From the NCBI GenBank assembly GCA_945829445.1, contig CALZUY010000118.1:1-6245 (forward strand): a stretch of 6,245 nucleotides of DNA, given 5' to 3'. The translations under genes and the position numbers were made by a program. This document shows positions 6,140-6,245 of this stretch, in pieces (the stretch's first letter is position 1; each line of letters begins with the position of its first letter). The notes under the pieces are model-generated. The model did no database searches, was not told the DNA's origin, and worked only from the letters and a program-made list of their open reading frames with translations. This DNA is from Butyricicoccus_A sp945486175. GTDB lineage: Bacteria > Bacillota > Clostridia > Oscillospirales > Butyricicoccaceae.

Positions 6140-6168
6140 TTGACGGCGGCAGAGGGATGTGTTAAAAT
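6140..6168 (+). promoter_or_regulatory. Promoter of the tRNA-Thr gene
   Basis: TTGACG (6140-6145), a 17-bp spacer and TAAAAT (6163-6168) with an extended -10 TGT (6160-6162) point rightward. The predicted start near 6175 is about 5 nt before the tRNA. It is divergent from the rpsF promoter. Confidence 0.8.
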
Positions 6169-6179
6169 ACCATCCAGAT

Positions 6180-6245
6180 GCTAATGTGGCTCAGGGGTAG
6201 AGCAGCTCACTCGTAATGAGCAGGTCGTCGGTTCAAATCCGACCA
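6180..6245 (+). tRNA. tRNA-Thr, anticodon CGT (3' end outside window)
   Basis: The cloverleaf is clear. The 5' acceptor strand is GCTAATG (6180-6186). The D-stem pairs GCTC (6189-6192) with GAGC (6200-6203). The anticodon stem pairs 6205-6209 with 6217-6221 around loop CTCGTAA, anticodon CGT at 6212-6214, which reads ACG threonine codons. A 5-base variable loop follows, and the T-stem pairs GTCGG (6227-6231) with CCGAC (6239-6243) around TTCAAAT. The last two bases (CA) begin the 3' acceptor strand; the remaining five acceptor bases and the 3' end are cut off by the window. The D-loop (AGGGGTA) is on the short side. Confidence 0.95.

Overview
The window looks like chromosomal DNA of a Bacillota bacterium, most likely a gut-type anaerobic Clostridia (Oscillospirales-like). 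The grounds are the rpsF-ssb-rpsR gene order, strong AAGGAGG ribosome binding sites, sigma-A type promoters, a TTG start on rpsF, moderate GC content, and a large secreted SLH-domain protein. The lineage is inferred from style and gene order and was not checked by a search.

The left two thirds (1-4862) are read rightward and encode cell-surface or secreted proteins. At 1-876 is the C-terminal part of a secreted-type protein that starts outside the window. It is followed by a clear intrinsic terminator (932-963). A strong promoter with an extended -10 (1041-1070) then drives a 1220-residue modular M4 (thermolysin-family) metallopeptidase at 1135-4797. Its order is signal peptide, three SLH domains, an InlB_B-type repeat, an Ig-like domain, an FTP/PepSY-like propeptide, a catalytic domain with intact HEFTH and GAINEGYAD motifs, two carboxypeptidase-regulatory-like beta domains, and a C-terminal domain with a WGExPSDLDSHL signature. 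That same C-terminal domain, also preceded by a regulatory-like beta domain, ends the upstream protein. The two neighbours are therefore related in their C-terminal architecture, and the shared domain is the least explained part of the window.

The right third holds housekeeping genes read leftward in the conserved order rpsF (5704-5997), ssb (5203-5688) and rpsR (4927-5178). They have a consensus promoter (6059-6086), a roughly 55-nt leader with mutually exclusive hairpins, and a terminator (4870-4900). This terminator sits almost back to back with the one ending the peptidase gene, so the two convergent units are insulated from each other. Upstream of the rpsF promoter is an alternating inverted repeat (GGAAAA-TTTTCC-GGAAAA) and an A/T-tract region. 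A divergent promoter (6140-6168) then serves a tRNA-Thr(CGT) gene that is cut by the window's right edge.

I see no mobile element, CRISPR array or defence system. The most interesting points are the shared DLDSHL domain, the unusual modular build of the peptidase, and the rpsF leader.
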